From: Methylomarinum sp. Ch1-1
Lineage (GTDB): Bacteria; Pseudomonadota; Gammaproteobacteria; Methylococcales; Methylomonadaceae
DNA length: 64,000 nt
Assembly (NCBI RefSeq): GCF_030717995.2
Contig: NZ_CP157744.1
Span: 1-64,000, forward strand
Direction: 5' to 3'
Positions 26,153 to 35,381 of the stretch are shown piece after piece. Each line of letters begins with the position of its first letter. Position 1 is the first letter of the stretch. The translations under genes and the position numbers were made by a program. The notes under the pieces are model-generated. The model saw only the letters and a program-made list of their open reading frames with translations, did not search any database and was not told where the DNA came from.

Positions 26153-26430
26153 AACTTTTTATCAATTGGTCGACCCGCGGCACACCAGCCAGCAATATCC
26201 GCGCTGTGGTCATGCCGCCCGGGAAAACCGTCGAACCCAAGCTGATTTCCAATGCGCCAGCTGCGGTTACTGGCATCATGCCGATGTCGTTGGCGCAAAA
26301 AACGTATTAACCCGAGGGCACAGGGGTGTTAGCCGGCTTAGCGCCGACAATACCCGTCGGGGGGGCTAGTCTGTGAAGTGAACACACGGGAATCCTCGTC
26401 CTTTTAGGGCGAGGAGGATGTCAAGCTCTT
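26153..26430 (+). pseudogene. TnpB C-terminal fragment and IS605-type right end
   Basis: Encodes a TnpB zinc-ribbon and RuvC-III region: DPRHTSQQYPRCGHAARENR then ADFQCASCGYWHHADVVGAK. The first ribbon cysteine has become Tyr (QQYPRC instead of the usual QQCPRC), a sign of decay. The right end follows at 26393-26414 as a hairpin (CCTCGTCC...GGGCGAGG), common at IS605-type ends. No N-terminal half is adjacent. Confidence 0.75.
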
Positions 26431-26443
26431 GATGAAACGAAGG

Positions 26444-26707
26444 CTAACTCTGACTGCTTTCCACGCAATTAACGCAACACTCTTTCAATCCATTGTATAT
26501 TAATAGCTTGCTATCTTCTTCGTTGTTTCCGTCATTTAAAAAATGACAATATCCGCTTAAGTTCTCAGGTTGGACTTCTCGCTTTTCCAAAAAAGGGCAA
26601 TGGACGATTATTGTTTTCCCCTCATTATGAGGATCGGGCTCAAATGAATAGCAAAGCGGTCCTTCCGGGATTTTATCGATCGAAGGTTGGTTGGTTTGAT
26701 CTGTCAT
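26444..26707 (-). CDS. Small Cys-containing hypothetical protein
   Basis: 87 residues with five cysteines (LCYSFE, VHCPFLE, GYCHFL, ECCVNCVES). The C-terminal ECCVNC may bind a metal. No signal peptide. AATGATACCATATT at 26807-26820, the common plasmid motif in reverse, lies about 100 bases upstream. Family not recognised. Confidence 0.5.
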   Translation of the reverse strand: MTDQTNQPSIDKIPEGPLCYSFEPDPHNEGKTIIVHCPFLEKREVQPENLSGYCHFLNDGNNEEDSKLLIYNGLKECCVNCVESSQS

Positions 26708-26893
26708 CTAATTTTTCTCGTATAAAATTGAAGCAAATTTTAATTGTGCCGCATGTTTTGCTCTAAAGATGCGATCGATCAAAACACACATTCATCTTAA
26801 TATAAGAATGATACCATATTAAAACAATTTATAATTTTTGAAAAATTCAATCGAATTTGTAAACTAAACCATATATCTGGATCAAAAGGAGAG

Positions 26894-27020
26894 CATTGGA
26901 ATAAACACTTAACGCCTGAGTAGATTGATCCCTTCAATCCACTCAGGCTCAGGCTCACACTCAAGTGTCTGCATGCTTCATTGCGACCAGGCAGAAACCG
27001 TTCGGTTAAGCTGCCTGTGG
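26894..27020 (-). repeat. Solitary TnpB-end-like repeat, inverted copy
   Basis: The complement reads from CAGGCAGCTTAACCGAACGG through CACTTGAGTG and GGATTGAAGGGATCAATCTA to GGCGTTAAGTGTTTATTCC. It matches 46235-46334, where the sequence follows a decayed tnpB, and 6305-6400. The repeat has several internal inverted segments and could encode a structured RNA. Nothing else is seen in 26708-27027. Confidence 0.65.
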
Positions 27021-27027
27021 ACTAACC

Positions 27028-27924
27028 TTATTCGGCAATGGCGCTAGTCCAGCATTTAGCCATTTTTTCACTGAGCAATGCTAGGTTGGTTGAAAGAGTG
27101 CCGTTGTTTTTAAACTTCTTGAGGTCTGCTCGGGTGAAATAGCCTATGAGCTCATCAGGTTCCGCATTGATTTCCCTCGGCAAGTGCCTGAGATTCCAAT
27201 TTAGCTCATTATCCGTCGGTACAAATCCAAGAATACCGCATGCGCTTTGGCGGCTGATTTTTGCAGCATCAAGAAAAGTTGCTAGTTGCTCTTGGGCGTT
27301 AAATAGACAGACGGCATAATTGGCAAGATTGACCAGTACCTGAAAAGGTTCAGATCTGAAATCCCCGGGTAATTCATAAATCTCATGCTTTTTGGTACCA
27401 GGTCGCTCAAAGGAAACACTTAAGCACTTTTCTTCTAATTGAAAACAAGAGGCTCCGAGTTTTGATTCGGATTTTGTTAACGATACAATGCCGCCACTAT
27501 AAATGCGATGAGCAACTAAACACTCCAACATAAACTGAAGGGTGTAGTCAAAATGTTTTGCTTTAGTGAAATTGTTAATCAACTGTTCTTTTGTTCGTCC
27601 GATTAATTTACCTGCCTCCTCGAGGGACAAACTGCTTCGTAGAAGCAAAGTCGTCAAATATGATTCACTTTGATTTTTTTGAGAAGCATCAGGGATGAGC
27701 CCAAAGGAGCTTTGTCCGCGACTAGCTAAGCTTTCCACGCAATATTGCAATGGATAGTAGTCTTTACTTTTGGATAAGTTGGTTTGCTCAGGCCATTGCT
27801 GTATGCTTAATGTTGTTTTTCCGAGTTTTTTTGCGATTTTATCAAAGTTCAGTCCGGTATTTTCAAGCAAGTCGCGAATATATTCCGAATTGCTGGTGCG
27901 ATTATCAATATTGGGCTTCATCAT
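27028..27924 (-). CDS. HTH-repeat protein, second gene of 989-aa operon
   Basis: 298 residues; the ATG overlaps the upstream stop by 4 bases, so it is coupled to the 989-residue gene. Three short HTH-like stretches recur: LLENTGLNFDKIAKKLGKTT, LLRSSLSLEEAGKLIGRTKE and FLDAAKISRQSACGILGFVP. The pattern resembles repeated small helix-turn-helix units, so DNA binding is likely. No enzyme motif, signal peptide or membrane segment. Family not recognised. Confidence 0.55.
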   Translation of the reverse strand: MMKPNIDNRTSNSEYIRDLLENTGLNFDKIAKKLGKTTLSIQQWPEQTNLSKSKDYYPLQYCVESLASRGQSSFGLIPDASQKNQSESYLTTLLLRSSLSLEEAGKLIGRTKEQLINNFTKAKHFDYTLQFMLECLVAHRIYSGGIVSLTKSESKLGASCFQLEEKCLSVSFERPGTKKHEIYELPGDFRSEPFQVLVNLANYAVCLFNAQEQLATFLDAAKISRQSACGILGFVPTDNELNWNLRHLPREINAEPDELIGYFTRADLKKFKNNGTLSTNLALLSEKMAKCWTSAIAE

Positions 27925-30890
27925 GATTTCAAAGAGTACAGGTATTGCTTGTTGACGGTAATCTTATTTATGTCGACCAGCCTATTTAGAGCGTCGAAGC
28001 ATTCTTGTCGATCGCCTTGGTTCTGAAGGACAAGGTAAACATCATTTACGTTTAATGCTTTGCTGGCCTTTTCCAGTAGAATCAATATGCTATCTTCAAG
28101 CGTGGCGGATGATTTAAGATCGTCTTCTATTAAGGCGAATAATGCCTCAGGTGAATTAGCGTCTTCTTCGCGAAGCGGCCGGCCTCGCTTTTTAGGTTTG
28201 GCTGCCGTTTTCTTTTTCTTGGCCGTCGCTTTTTCTGGCGGCGCCATATCACTGTCTTTGGTCGGCATCTCCGATGAGGCCTCTAATTGAGATGCTTTTT
28301 TACTCGTCTTTCCGGTAACTTTTTTTGCAGCCTTAAGAGGCTTAGCCGAATCTAAAGCCAATAGTGAATTAAGGCGATGTTTCTGTTGGGCACTCAAGCC
28401 AGTTAAAGCAAGCAAATGATTAAAAATCAGGTGATCCGGTAATAACTGAAATTGCTTAGCAGTTTTGGTTAAATCTTTCTGCAGCAACATTGTTATGCTG
28501 TTCCAATCGATATCCAAAAAAGTAAGGAATAAGGCGTTAAATTCTTTTTCAATGACTTTTATTGTAGCGGTTGATACGAGGTAACGAGCAGCAATCTTGT
28601 CCAGGCGCTCGGCGGAAGTCGTATTGCGCGCGGCATCATTTTCATAAAACCAATAATTATCGAAGATAGCGCGCTGATGGCCATGTAGGGTGTGACGAAA
28701 TAGCTTAAATCCTTGTGTTAAGTAGTCCATCAATTTCTTCAACTGCTTAAATCGCATGGCGCTAAGCGAAATACGCTGAAATCGGCTTACAGGGAGCTGT
28801 TTGAGTTGCGTAAAATGGTCGGAAAATACTTGCGAATGAATCATCAGCATATGCTGTTCCAGGGTTAATTCTTCAAAGCCTGCTACGTCGAGAATCATAT
28901 TTGATTTAGGCGTACTTAAATCTTCTGTAATCGGTCGACTAGAAAGAAAATCTCCTTGAATATGCCAATGGTTAATATTGGCGAGGTAAGTCATTAATGA
29001 TTTGTAAAAGGACAAGTGCCGCGAAATGTTAAAGAATGAATCGAGCTCCCACTTAACGCCAGACACATGAAGCTGTTTATGGGTTGCAGAAAAAAGTTGT
29101 TGAATTTGCTCTTCAGCAAGAGAGATATCGATGTCAGCAAATAGTTTTTCACTGAGCATAAAACCGTTTTGCCCATAATTGAAAATGACCTGGCCTTCAG
29201 TGATTAATTTTTTAACGCCTTGCTTCGCTTCAGCAATAGATAAACCGGTTAAATCGGTTAATGACTTGTAGTTAATGGCCGTTTCTTGTTTTTGTAATGC
29301 CGTTAAAATGCATTGTTCGGTTATTCCTGTGTAAGCAAACATTTGTTTGCTAGAGCGACTAGGTGCCGCTCGCTTGAAAAAAGCGGCAAAGGCCGCTTCG
29401 TGTTGATATTGTAAAAAGGTTGCACCATCATCGCGCCGACAAAGAAGACCATATCGCAGGCCAAAGCAATTGAGAAGATAGCGAAACTGATAAAAATCGA
29501 GTTTCGACAATCTGTCTTTTAAAGCCTCCCAGCATTTATGTAATGAGATTTCTGTAATACTATTGTATTCGCAGTATTCCTGTATTTGCTCCATTAAAGG
29601 TATAACTTCCAAAGGACCAAACGGGCTGAACTTAATGTGTTTGTATTGTGAAAGCCCACTAGAATACACTGCTTGGCTGGATAGTATATCCTTGGGCACA
29701 CTCTCTTTATTCAGCGGAGGAAGGTTTGGGTAGGTTCGATTATAATGTGAAACAAGCTCTTCCCACTCAAGGCCGCTTGGATAATTTTGCAATAGGTTAG
29801 CAATTGCAATAGGGGGGAGTGTGTTTGCCGAGACTATAGAAAAATCATTGATTATCAAATAATGGTCGCACAATTTTTTTGCAAGATGATTGGCAAAAAT
29901 GGGTGTCAAATCGTAATTCAAAACCAAATAGGCGTTGAGTTGAGCAATATTGACAGGTAATTTATTCCAACATAGAAAAGGTGTTAACCAACCTGGGTGA
30001 GGGATAACATCGTGTTTATCGGCAAGTGTCCCAGGCATGTGCTGGCAGATTAACTCAATCAGATAAGGCAAGCGAGATTTAAGAATAAAAAGAGCTGCTG
30101 TCTGAGGGAGAGAGGAAATAAGGTTTGCAGAAAAATAAGGAGTAATATAATCGCTCCAGTCTATGGTTTCTTCGCTATCGTGTAACTCTACTAAACGCTG
30201 GTTCAATCGTTGAATTAGGGCGTTGACACTTTCAAGGTCAAAGCAATAGCGAAACGCATAACTATCTTTAGATGCGGTGGTCGTTGTCAGCCCCCAATAC
30301 ATATTAAACAAAAGTTTTTCATGAAGACTCAGGCTTTCAACAAATTGTTGTAAGCGAAAGAATAAATGCTGATCGAGATCCTTGATTTTAACGTGCCCGG
30401 TATTATTAAGAAGGGAGGCCTCCATTTCCTGTTGCTTCATGTAGATACGTTGGCGTTCGGACACAGAATGAGTGCCGGCGATCTGTTTCTTTAACTTCTC
30501 CATGTCTGGATTAGCAGAAATGAGCATTGGGCTAGTGGCGCGCGCCGTTTGCTCCGGGAGAACGTTCGAGGACATCTGCTGATCTAGGGAATTCTTATTA
30601 AATTCGTACCACTCGTTTAGGTATTTCGGCAGGTTCTGCTTCAATTCACGAAAAAGATTAACTGATTTTTTGCCGATTCCTGGCGATTTTTCAAAAAGAG
30701 CCTCATCAAGATTAATCAGATTATTGACAATTGGTTCGCGCGGGTAGACACCGGTTTCATAGTTGATATTACGAATTTTTCGCACCACCATCCGAAATTT
30801 TTTAGGGATCGGCAATTGATCCAATGGCAGCGCAAGATATTTTTGAATATCAAGTGATGATTTTTTGTCCAGAGATAACTTGTTGCTCAT
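27921..30890 (-). CDS. Large putative DNA-binding protein with HhH, sigma4-like HTH and AT-hook
   Basis: 989 residues, first gene of a two-gene operon. Near residues 65-92, EALFEKSPGIGKKSVNLFRE resembles the helix-hairpin-helix of the RNA polymerase alpha C-terminal domain. Near 735-795, HQRAIFDNYWFYE followed by LDKIAARYLVSTATIKVIEK resembles sigma-70 region 4; a weaker similar start (LHEKLLFNMYWGL) is near 187. A winged-helix-like stretch (ILTALQKQETAINYKSLTDL) is near 525. A lysine/alanine-rich H1-like linker (about 845-905) ends in KKRGRPLRE, an AT-hook core. A plasmid transcription or nucleoid factor is possible; function unknown. Confidence 0.5.
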   Translation of the reverse strand: MSNKLSLDKKSSLDIQKYLALPLDQLPIPKKFRMVVRKIRNINYETGVYPREPIVNNLINLDEALFEKSPGIGKKSVNLFRELKQNLPKYLNEWYEFNKNSLDQQMSSNVLPEQTARATSPMLISANPDMEKLKKQIAGTHSVSERQRIYMKQQEMEASLLNNTGHVKIKDLDQHLFFRLQQFVESLSLHEKLLFNMYWGLTTTTASKDSYAFRYCFDLESVNALIQRLNQRLVELHDSEETIDWSDYITPYFSANLISSLPQTAALFILKSRLPYLIELICQHMPGTLADKHDVIPHPGWLTPFLCWNKLPVNIAQLNAYLVLNYDLTPIFANHLAKKLCDHYLIINDFSIVSANTLPPIAIANLLQNYPSGLEWEELVSHYNRTYPNLPPLNKESVPKDILSSQAVYSSGLSQYKHIKFSPFGPLEVIPLMEQIQEYCEYNSITEISLHKCWEALKDRLSKLDFYQFRYLLNCFGLRYGLLCRRDDGATFLQYQHEAAFAAFFKRAAPSRSSKQMFAYTGITEQCILTALQKQETAINYKSLTDLTGLSIAEAKQGVKKLITEGQVIFNYGQNGFMLSEKLFADIDISLAEEQIQQLFSATHKQLHVSGVKWELDSFFNISRHLSFYKSLMTYLANINHWHIQGDFLSSRPITEDLSTPKSNMILDVAGFEELTLEQHMLMIHSQVFSDHFTQLKQLPVSRFQRISLSAMRFKQLKKLMDYLTQGFKLFRHTLHGHQRAIFDNYWFYENDAARNTTSAERLDKIAARYLVSTATIKVIEKEFNALFLTFLDIDWNSITMLLQKDLTKTAKQFQLLPDHLIFNHLLALTGLSAQQKHRLNSLLALDSAKPLKAAKKVTGKTSKKASQLEASSEMPTKDSDMAPPEKATAKKKKTAAKPKKRGRPLREEDANSPEALFALIEDDLKSSATLEDSILILLEKASKALNVNDVYLVLQNQGDRQECFDALNRLVDINKITVNKQYLYSLKS

Positions 30891-31375
30891 CGCAATTTAA
30901 AGAAAAATAAAAAAAATATACATTTTAGAAAAAGCCTGGTCAATGGAAATTTGGAAAAAATCTAAATTATTAAGCAGTTATCTTGCAATAGCGTGGTTGG
31001 TTAAAAATTACAAAAACGGTAAGTCTTAAAGAAAATATGTGGTAATATATATTTAATATGAATACAGAAAAAGAAAATCGCATCGGGTTCTAGTTTTACA
31101 AGTTGTGTACTGGGAGCTTAATTTCTATTATTAAATAATAGAGCCTGATTGGGCCTCAATGGGAAAACCGGCGCCTCGCTCAGCCGTATGAAAAGAGCAG
31201 GCAATCCTGCCATCCCCCATTACAAGTGAGACATAATGACAAAAAGACCGGTTGTGCTTATTGGTTATAACGTCGGAAATACAAATCGATTGATGTAAAG
31301 GTATGCTAATTTATCGAATTGGTTATTCTCATCAATTTTTTATCTTAAGGTTCTGCAATGAAGTGAAAATAGATG
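30891..31375. other. Gene-free stretch with recurrent promoter-like motif
   Basis: No gene supported. TATGTGGTAATATATATTTA at about 31036-31055 is a strong instance of the motif recurring upstream of plasmid genes. A GCAGGCAATCCTGC inverted repeat lies near 31197-31210. The stretch near 30891-30960 probably carries the promoter of the leftward 989-residue gene. Confidence 0.5.
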
Positions 31376-31382
31376 TAAGTGC

Positions 31383-31901
31383 CTAGAAAAAAGTAAGATT
31401 GTATTCATTGCCAAATCCATTTCTGATTTTACCAATCTCCTCTTCAAGCTCATTTGGCTCCATTTGTTTAAACGGCAACCATTCATATTTCATTTTACGC
31501 CATAGCATTTCAATCCGATTCAATTCGGGTGAGTACGGCGGCAAAAAATAAAACTGCATACCTTTTTCTTTCAACAATTGCCAATAAGGTTCTAGTTTTT
31601 TACTCGTGTGAATAGAGGCATTGTCTAAAATCACTACGAGCGGTTTTCGAATGCCTTCTATCAGCGCCATCAAAAATGCGAAGAAAAACAATCCGTTTAC
31701 GCTTCGCCATAGTTTAGCTAACACCAATTTTCCCGATGACAACATAGCACCTATAAGATTTAAGCGTTGCCCCCGTTTTGCGGTGACACAATGCGTTTCC
31801 CCTTGTGCTGTCCAGGCTGAACGGTTAGGCGGTTGCGCGGCAAACCCGGCTTCATCCACATAGGCTAGCTCAACCTCTCCCTGTCGAGCCCGTTCGATCA
31901 A
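31383..31901 (-). CDS. IS630 transposase, DDE part (OrfB), left copy
   Basis: Catalytic half of the IS630 transposase: AYVDEAGFAAQPPNRSAW (first D), LVVILDNASIHTSKKLEP (second D) and FLPPYSPELNRIEMLWRKMK (E). It overlaps OrfA by 4 bases. A run of nine A residues on the coding strand, just before the OrfA C-terminus, allows a -1 shift (A AAA AAA) that would join OrfA directly to RDPERFEQARQDIEQL, extending OrfB N-terminally. Confidence 0.85.
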   Translation of the reverse strand: MIERARQGEVELAYVDEAGFAAQPPNRSAWTAQGETHCVTAKRGQRLNLIGAMLSSGKLVLAKLWRSVNGLFFFAFLMALIEGIRKPLVVILDNASIHTSKKLEPYWQLLKEKGMQFYFLPPYSPELNRIEMLWRKMKYEWLPFKQMEPNELEEEIGKIRNGFGNEYNLTFF

Positions 31902-32383
31902 TTGCTCAATGTCCTGTCGGGCTTGTTCGAACCTTTCGGGATCGCGTTTTTTTTTAAACTATACCGTGTGCGTTTCCAAATGAAACCCATTCGTTTCAAT
32001 TCGTTATGCAAGGTTTTATCACAGATATCCGCTGCGCCGCGTTCTTCCAGTCGGCTCAACAGGGCGCGTGACGTTAAGGCCTCTTGTTCAACCCAGGTTT
32101 TTAACAACTGCCGCTCTTCATCCGTTAGTTTATTCGGTGCACCGCTACGTGGTTGGTCCGGTAAACTGCAAAAGCCCTTCTTTTTCCAAAGCCGACGGCG
32201 TCTACGGATCGTTTCTTCATGATAGCCCTGTTGTTTGGCAACCTCTGAAACCGTCAGACCTTGACTGAGTAATTTAATGGTCATTGCCCGATCTCGTTCC
32301 CGCCAATCATGACCTTTTTTAATAATGTCATCCAACGTTTCACGTTCTGTCTCTGTCAGTTCTATGATCACGCGTATCGGCAT
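31898..32383 (-). CDS. IS630 transposase, HTH part (OrfA), left copy
   Basis: N-terminal DNA-binding half, starting MPIRVIIELTETERETL (preferred ATG at 32383; an in-frame ATG at 32446 lies in the terminal repeat). Contains two HTH units: LSQGLTVSEVAKQQGYHEET and a second winged part (LTSRALLSRLEERGAADICD). Frame 0 ends 22 codons after the A9 run that permits the -1 shift into OrfB. Confidence 0.85.
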   Translation of the reverse strand: MPIRVIIELTETERETLDDIIKKGHDWRERDRAMTIKLLSQGLTVSEVAKQQGYHEETIRRRRRLWKKKGFCSLPDQPRSGAPNKLTDEERQLLKTWVEQEALTSRALLSRLEERGAADICDKTLHNELKRMGFIWKRTRYSLKKNAIPKGSNKPDRTLSN

Positions 32384-32501
32384 ATCGTTTAAGTTCTCCG
32401 TGACAAAAAGCCATATTCTAACGCAACTAAACTTCTTTCGGAACACTTAAGTATAATAAGCAATTCTGAAATAATTAATTGCTAATTTCTGCTTCAAGGA
32501 A

Positions 32502-32618
32502 TAAGTGATTGGTAATAAGTAGGGTTGTATAAGCCATCATCCATGATAACTGGTTTCCGGCAGTCCATGCCGGAATGACGGAGAACCTAAGACCGTCTGA
32601 CTTTTTTCTAGGCACTTA
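32502..32618. mobile_element. 117-bp MITE with IS630-like ends, copy 1
   Basis: Ends TAAGTGATTGGTAATAAGT and (complement) TAAGTGCCTAGAAAAAAGT; the latter is the same as one end of the IS630 element next door. The interior has a palindromic core GGCAGTCCATGCCGG and no coding frame. A perfect inverted copy is at 35110-35226. It is probably mobilised in trans by the IS630 transposase. A degenerate relative lies at 949-1001. Confidence 0.8.
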
Positions 32619-32715
32619 ACAAAGAGTTATAGTATTGGTGTTTTTAGGAAAACTCTAAATGTAGAGTCGTGTGTGAAGAAATTTTGCATCATATTTACTG
32701 AAAAAAATAATTACC

Positions 32716-33519
32716 ATGATAAATAAACCTAAACTTTTTATTTTATGCATAATAGTGGTTTTATCCCAAGGATGTGCTACACATGAGCATATTAAGGTTA
32801 AGTATACAGCTGAAAAATTAACTAATAACGATTTAGTTAGAAAAAGTTATAAATTTGGAGCTGAACAAGAAGCTTCAGTTGGAGATACTGTTATTTATAT
32901 AGAAAATATATATAACTACGATATAAAGAATTTAGTTAAGGTTAATACATATGTGGCAAATGGTGATTTATCATTGTTTTTCCCTAACGGAAAGATTAAC
33001 TTTTTTAACGATACTCCATATTATTCAATTTATAAATATAAAAATATCAACTTAATACAGTCAAAAATTATTCCAAGAAATATTAGAGAAGAATGGGTGG
33101 TTTATCTGCCTGTTAATTCTGCTCAAAAAATAGTTGGTGACAACCTGTTTTACTCAAGACGCTATCGTTATCACTCAAATTTTTATAATAAAATTGTAGA
33201 ATTAGAGGATCATCCTAATTTCGAGTTTGATGTTTCCAGAGGGGGCCGTGTATTTAATTTTGTTGGAAAGACAATACGAACGATTGATAATTCAGACGTT
33301 GATATATTTAGACAAGAATTAACTTATATAGGAAAGTCAAATAACACTATAAAATTTCTCTATCGAGAGTATTATAAAAATAAAATAAGGGAAGCATTTA
33401 CTCACGAAGTTTCATATGATCTCGATGAGGATAATATTATAAGATATAAAACTATACGAATTGAGGTGTTAGATTCAACAAATGAAACTATAAAATATAA
33501 GGTTATTAGTGACAAATAA
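32716..33519 (+). CDS. Putative lipoprotein
   Basis: 267 residues with a lipoprotein signal: MINKPKLFILCIIVVLSQGC, lipobox LSQGC with Cys20, followed by polar sequence. The rest is beta-rich with many Asn, Tyr and Lys, and codon use is very AT-rich compared with backbone genes. No known domain. Lies inside the segment bracketed by inverted IS630 copies, so it is probably acquired cargo. Confidence 0.65.
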   Translation: MINKPKLFILCIIVVLSQGCATHEHIKVKYTAEKLTNNDLVRKSYKFGAEQEASVGDTVIYIENIYNYDIKNLVKVNTYVANGDLSLFFPNGKINFFNDTPYYSIYKYKNINLIQSKIIPRNIREEWVVYLPVNSAQKIVGDNLFYSRRYRYHSNFYNKIVELEDHPNFEFDVSRGGRVFNFVGKTIRTIDNSDVDIFRQELTYIGKSNNTIKFLYREYYKNKIREAFTHEVSYDLDEDNIIRYKTIRIEVLDSTNETIKYKVISDK

Positions 33520-33564
33520 TAAATCTAGTGTAAATATATTAGTTTTTTTGCGAAGCAATCGTAT

Positions 33565-34218
33565 CTAACGTTCCATAGGCTTCGGACAAGATATTGATAT
33601 TTTTTGGTTTAAGAACAAATCTTTTAACGCATTGTTAATATATACCTTCTTTGTCTCATCTAAAAATATAACTACTACACTTACAAGAGCAGCACACACA
33701 ATGGTGGGATTATACCAAGTATTAGCCCAATGATTATATCTATTTGTATCTCCACGATAATAAGGTCCTGTCCCCTTTAAATAAGCCGTTGTTTTTCCAT
33801 TTATTTCTGATGAAACAATATCTTGAACAGCATTGTAGGGTATTACTTCAAATAAAACATATTTTAGAGGCAAATCACTTGTAGATAGAAAGTCAATATC
33901 TACATCAACCCCGTTAACGATATTAGGTTGAGATGTTTTTATTTTTGTAATAATAAGCGGTAATTTTAGTTTATCTGCTTTTTCAATCTGCTTTGAATAT
34001 TTATTTATATTCTTCTTTCTGTTTTCTTTTATTAATGTCTTGTAGTCAGTTTTCTTTATTATTGTCTCATAGTTGGAGTTTTTCTTTTCCATAGAATAAG
34101 TAACGCTTCCATCTGGTGCTACATATTTGTAAACCCCAGCAAATGAATAAGAAAAATATATGCCAGAAATGGTTATCAATAATAATATTATTTTCATCTT
34201 AAAATTTATATTCATCAT
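33565..34218 (-). CDS. Secreted protein with DUF4124-like N-terminus
   Basis: 217 residues with a signal peptide (IILLLITISGIYFSYSFAG), then VYKYVAPDGSVTYSMEK, the short tyrosine-rich motif of DUF4124 proteins. The remaining ~150 residues (LPLKYVLFEVIPYNAVQDIV) match nothing I recognise. Likely periplasmic. Strongly AT-rich like its neighbour 32716, and convergent with it. Confidence 0.6.
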   Translation of the reverse strand: MMNINFKMKIILLLITISGIYFSYSFAGVYKYVAPDGSVTYSMEKKNSNYETIIKKTDYKTLIKENRKKNINKYSKQIEKADKLKLPLIITKIKTSQPNIVNGVDVDIDFLSTSDLPLKYVLFEVIPYNAVQDIVSSEINGKTTAYLKGTGPYYRGDTNRYNHWANTWYNPTIVCAALVSVVVIFLDETKKVYINNALKDLFLNQKISISCPKPMER

Positions 34219-34546
34219 TTATTAAATAATAACAGTTAAATAAATTATGTCTTTTATACTTACCTTAACTTCCAAAATATTGATAGATAAAAACTAACTG
34301 CGTCCTACGGATACGCTTATTAATTAAGTTGTCGGAAGTACCTTACGCCTTAAGTTTTATAGTCAGCACTAGGCCGATTTGTGATCTGTTATGAGGCGTC
34401 GCTGGGCCGCATTGCCACAAATTTGCTTTCCCGTTACCCAACATGCCATCGACGGCTTTTGATGGCCTAGATGGTCTCTAGAAGGATTTTCGTTCTGTCC
34501 ACGCGTGGACAAAAAACGCCAAATTTTCAGTAATATCACATAAATA
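34219..34546. other. Gene-free stretch with a perfect 16-bp palindrome
   Basis: No coding frame supported. TGTCCACGCGTGGACA at 34496-34511 is a perfect palindrome followed by AAAAAACG. It could be an operator or recombination site; no regulator can be tied to it. The middle part (about 34370-34480) is richer in G+C than its surroundings. Confidence 0.4.
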
Positions 34547-35321
34547 TTACCCTTTCGATTTTCCCTTTGTGTGTTTATGGACGGTTGATCTTTTCGCGTT
34601 CATAATGTCAGCAATCTCTCTTATCGTCAATCCATCATCTCTTAGTTCTTGAGCTTTATCCTTATCGAATGGTTTATTAACAAATAATTTTTTAAGGGCT
34701 AACCTTTCTTGTAATTGAGCTATTTGTCTATTTTTAATGACTAAATTGTTGTGATTTGATACTTGCTTAGCTAGTTGTCTCAGAGCACCTGTTATTGAGT
34801 TATTGTTAAGTATATCTCTTTTGCTATAGCTTTTATTTTTCTTCAGCTCTAATATTACTTCGTGTTCTTCATATTCGTTAAGAACACTCTCAAATAACTT
34901 AGTCGCTCTTTGTTTTGCTATATCTTTACGCCATTGGTCTGATTTCCCATGTTTTTCAGCGTATCGTTTAATAATTTTAGTTCCACTATCGCCAGTTTTC
35001 AAAACGATTTCTATCATAGAATTTAATTCATCCAAGGTTACCCTGGCTCTTTGTTTGTCTTCTTGATTATATTTTTGCTTTATTAATGTCAAATCTTGAA
35101 TTAGTTGTTTAAGTGCCTAGAAAAAAGTCAGACGGTCTTAGGTTCTCCGTCATTCCGGCATGGACTGCCGGAAACCAGTTATCATGGATGATGGCTTATA
35201 CAACCCTACTTATTACCAATCACTTATCTATTTCCTTTTTTTTATCTCTTGCATTTTTATGTAGCTTTCCAGCTTCATGTTTGAACTTGTAACGATCTTC
35301 ATTTATATTATTTGTTGCCAT
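34547..35321 (-). pseudogene. HTH DNA-binding gene split by a MITE
   Basis: The 5' part (35227-35321) encodes MATNNINEDRYKFKHEAGKL through DKKKEID. The 3' part (34547-35109) encodes QLIQDLTLIKQKYNQEDKQR through a C-terminal HTH (AQELRDDGLTIREIADIMNA then RSTVHKHTKG). Removing the 117-bp MITE at 35110-35226 with one TA copy restores a single frame across KEIDKQLIQDL, about 218 residues. With the MITE the 5' part stops at TGA inside it. An internal TTG could still allow a 181-residue C-terminal product. The HTH resembles those at the C-terminus of serine recombinases. Confidence 0.8.
35110..35226. mobile_element. 117-bp MITE with IS630-like ends, copy 2 (inserted in a gene)
   Basis: Inverted, perfectly matching copy of 32502-32618 with ends TAAGTGCCTAGAAAAAAGT and (complement) TAAGTGATTGGTAATAAGT. 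It interrupts the HTH gene at 34547-35321, and the reading frame is restored if it is removed leaving one TA, which demonstrates both its boundaries and its TA target duplication. Confidence 0.85.
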
Positions 35322-35345
35322 ATCTATTAACCATATTTAGAGCAT

Positions 35346-35381
35346 AAAAAAGCCCATAGTTGTTACACTATAGGCTTTATA
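35346..35381. terminator. Bidirectional terminator-like hairpin
   Basis: AAAAAAGCCCATAGT followed after TGTTAC by ACTATAGGCTTT forms an interrupted stem with A-rich and T-rich flanks, fitting a factor-independent terminator upstream of the split HTH gene. Confidence 0.5.

Larger units (their letters stand above)
31376..32449 (-). mobile_element. IS630-family insertion sequence, left copy
   Basis: 1,074 bp with imperfect terminal inverted repeats: TAAGTGCCTAGAAAAAAGT at 31376 and the complement of TAAGTGTTCCGAAAGAAGT ending at 32449, each including the TA target dinucleotide. Two overlapping frames (31898-32383 and 31383-31901) encode the transposase. The encoded proteins are identical in length and sequence to those of the inverted copy at 36637-37710. 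Confidence 0.88.

Noticed and set aside
31150-31290. Group II intron-like or IS end sequence upstream of IS630
   Set aside because: A few bases resemble intron flanks (CAGCCGTATG), but there is no reverse transcriptase, domain V or matching partner end.
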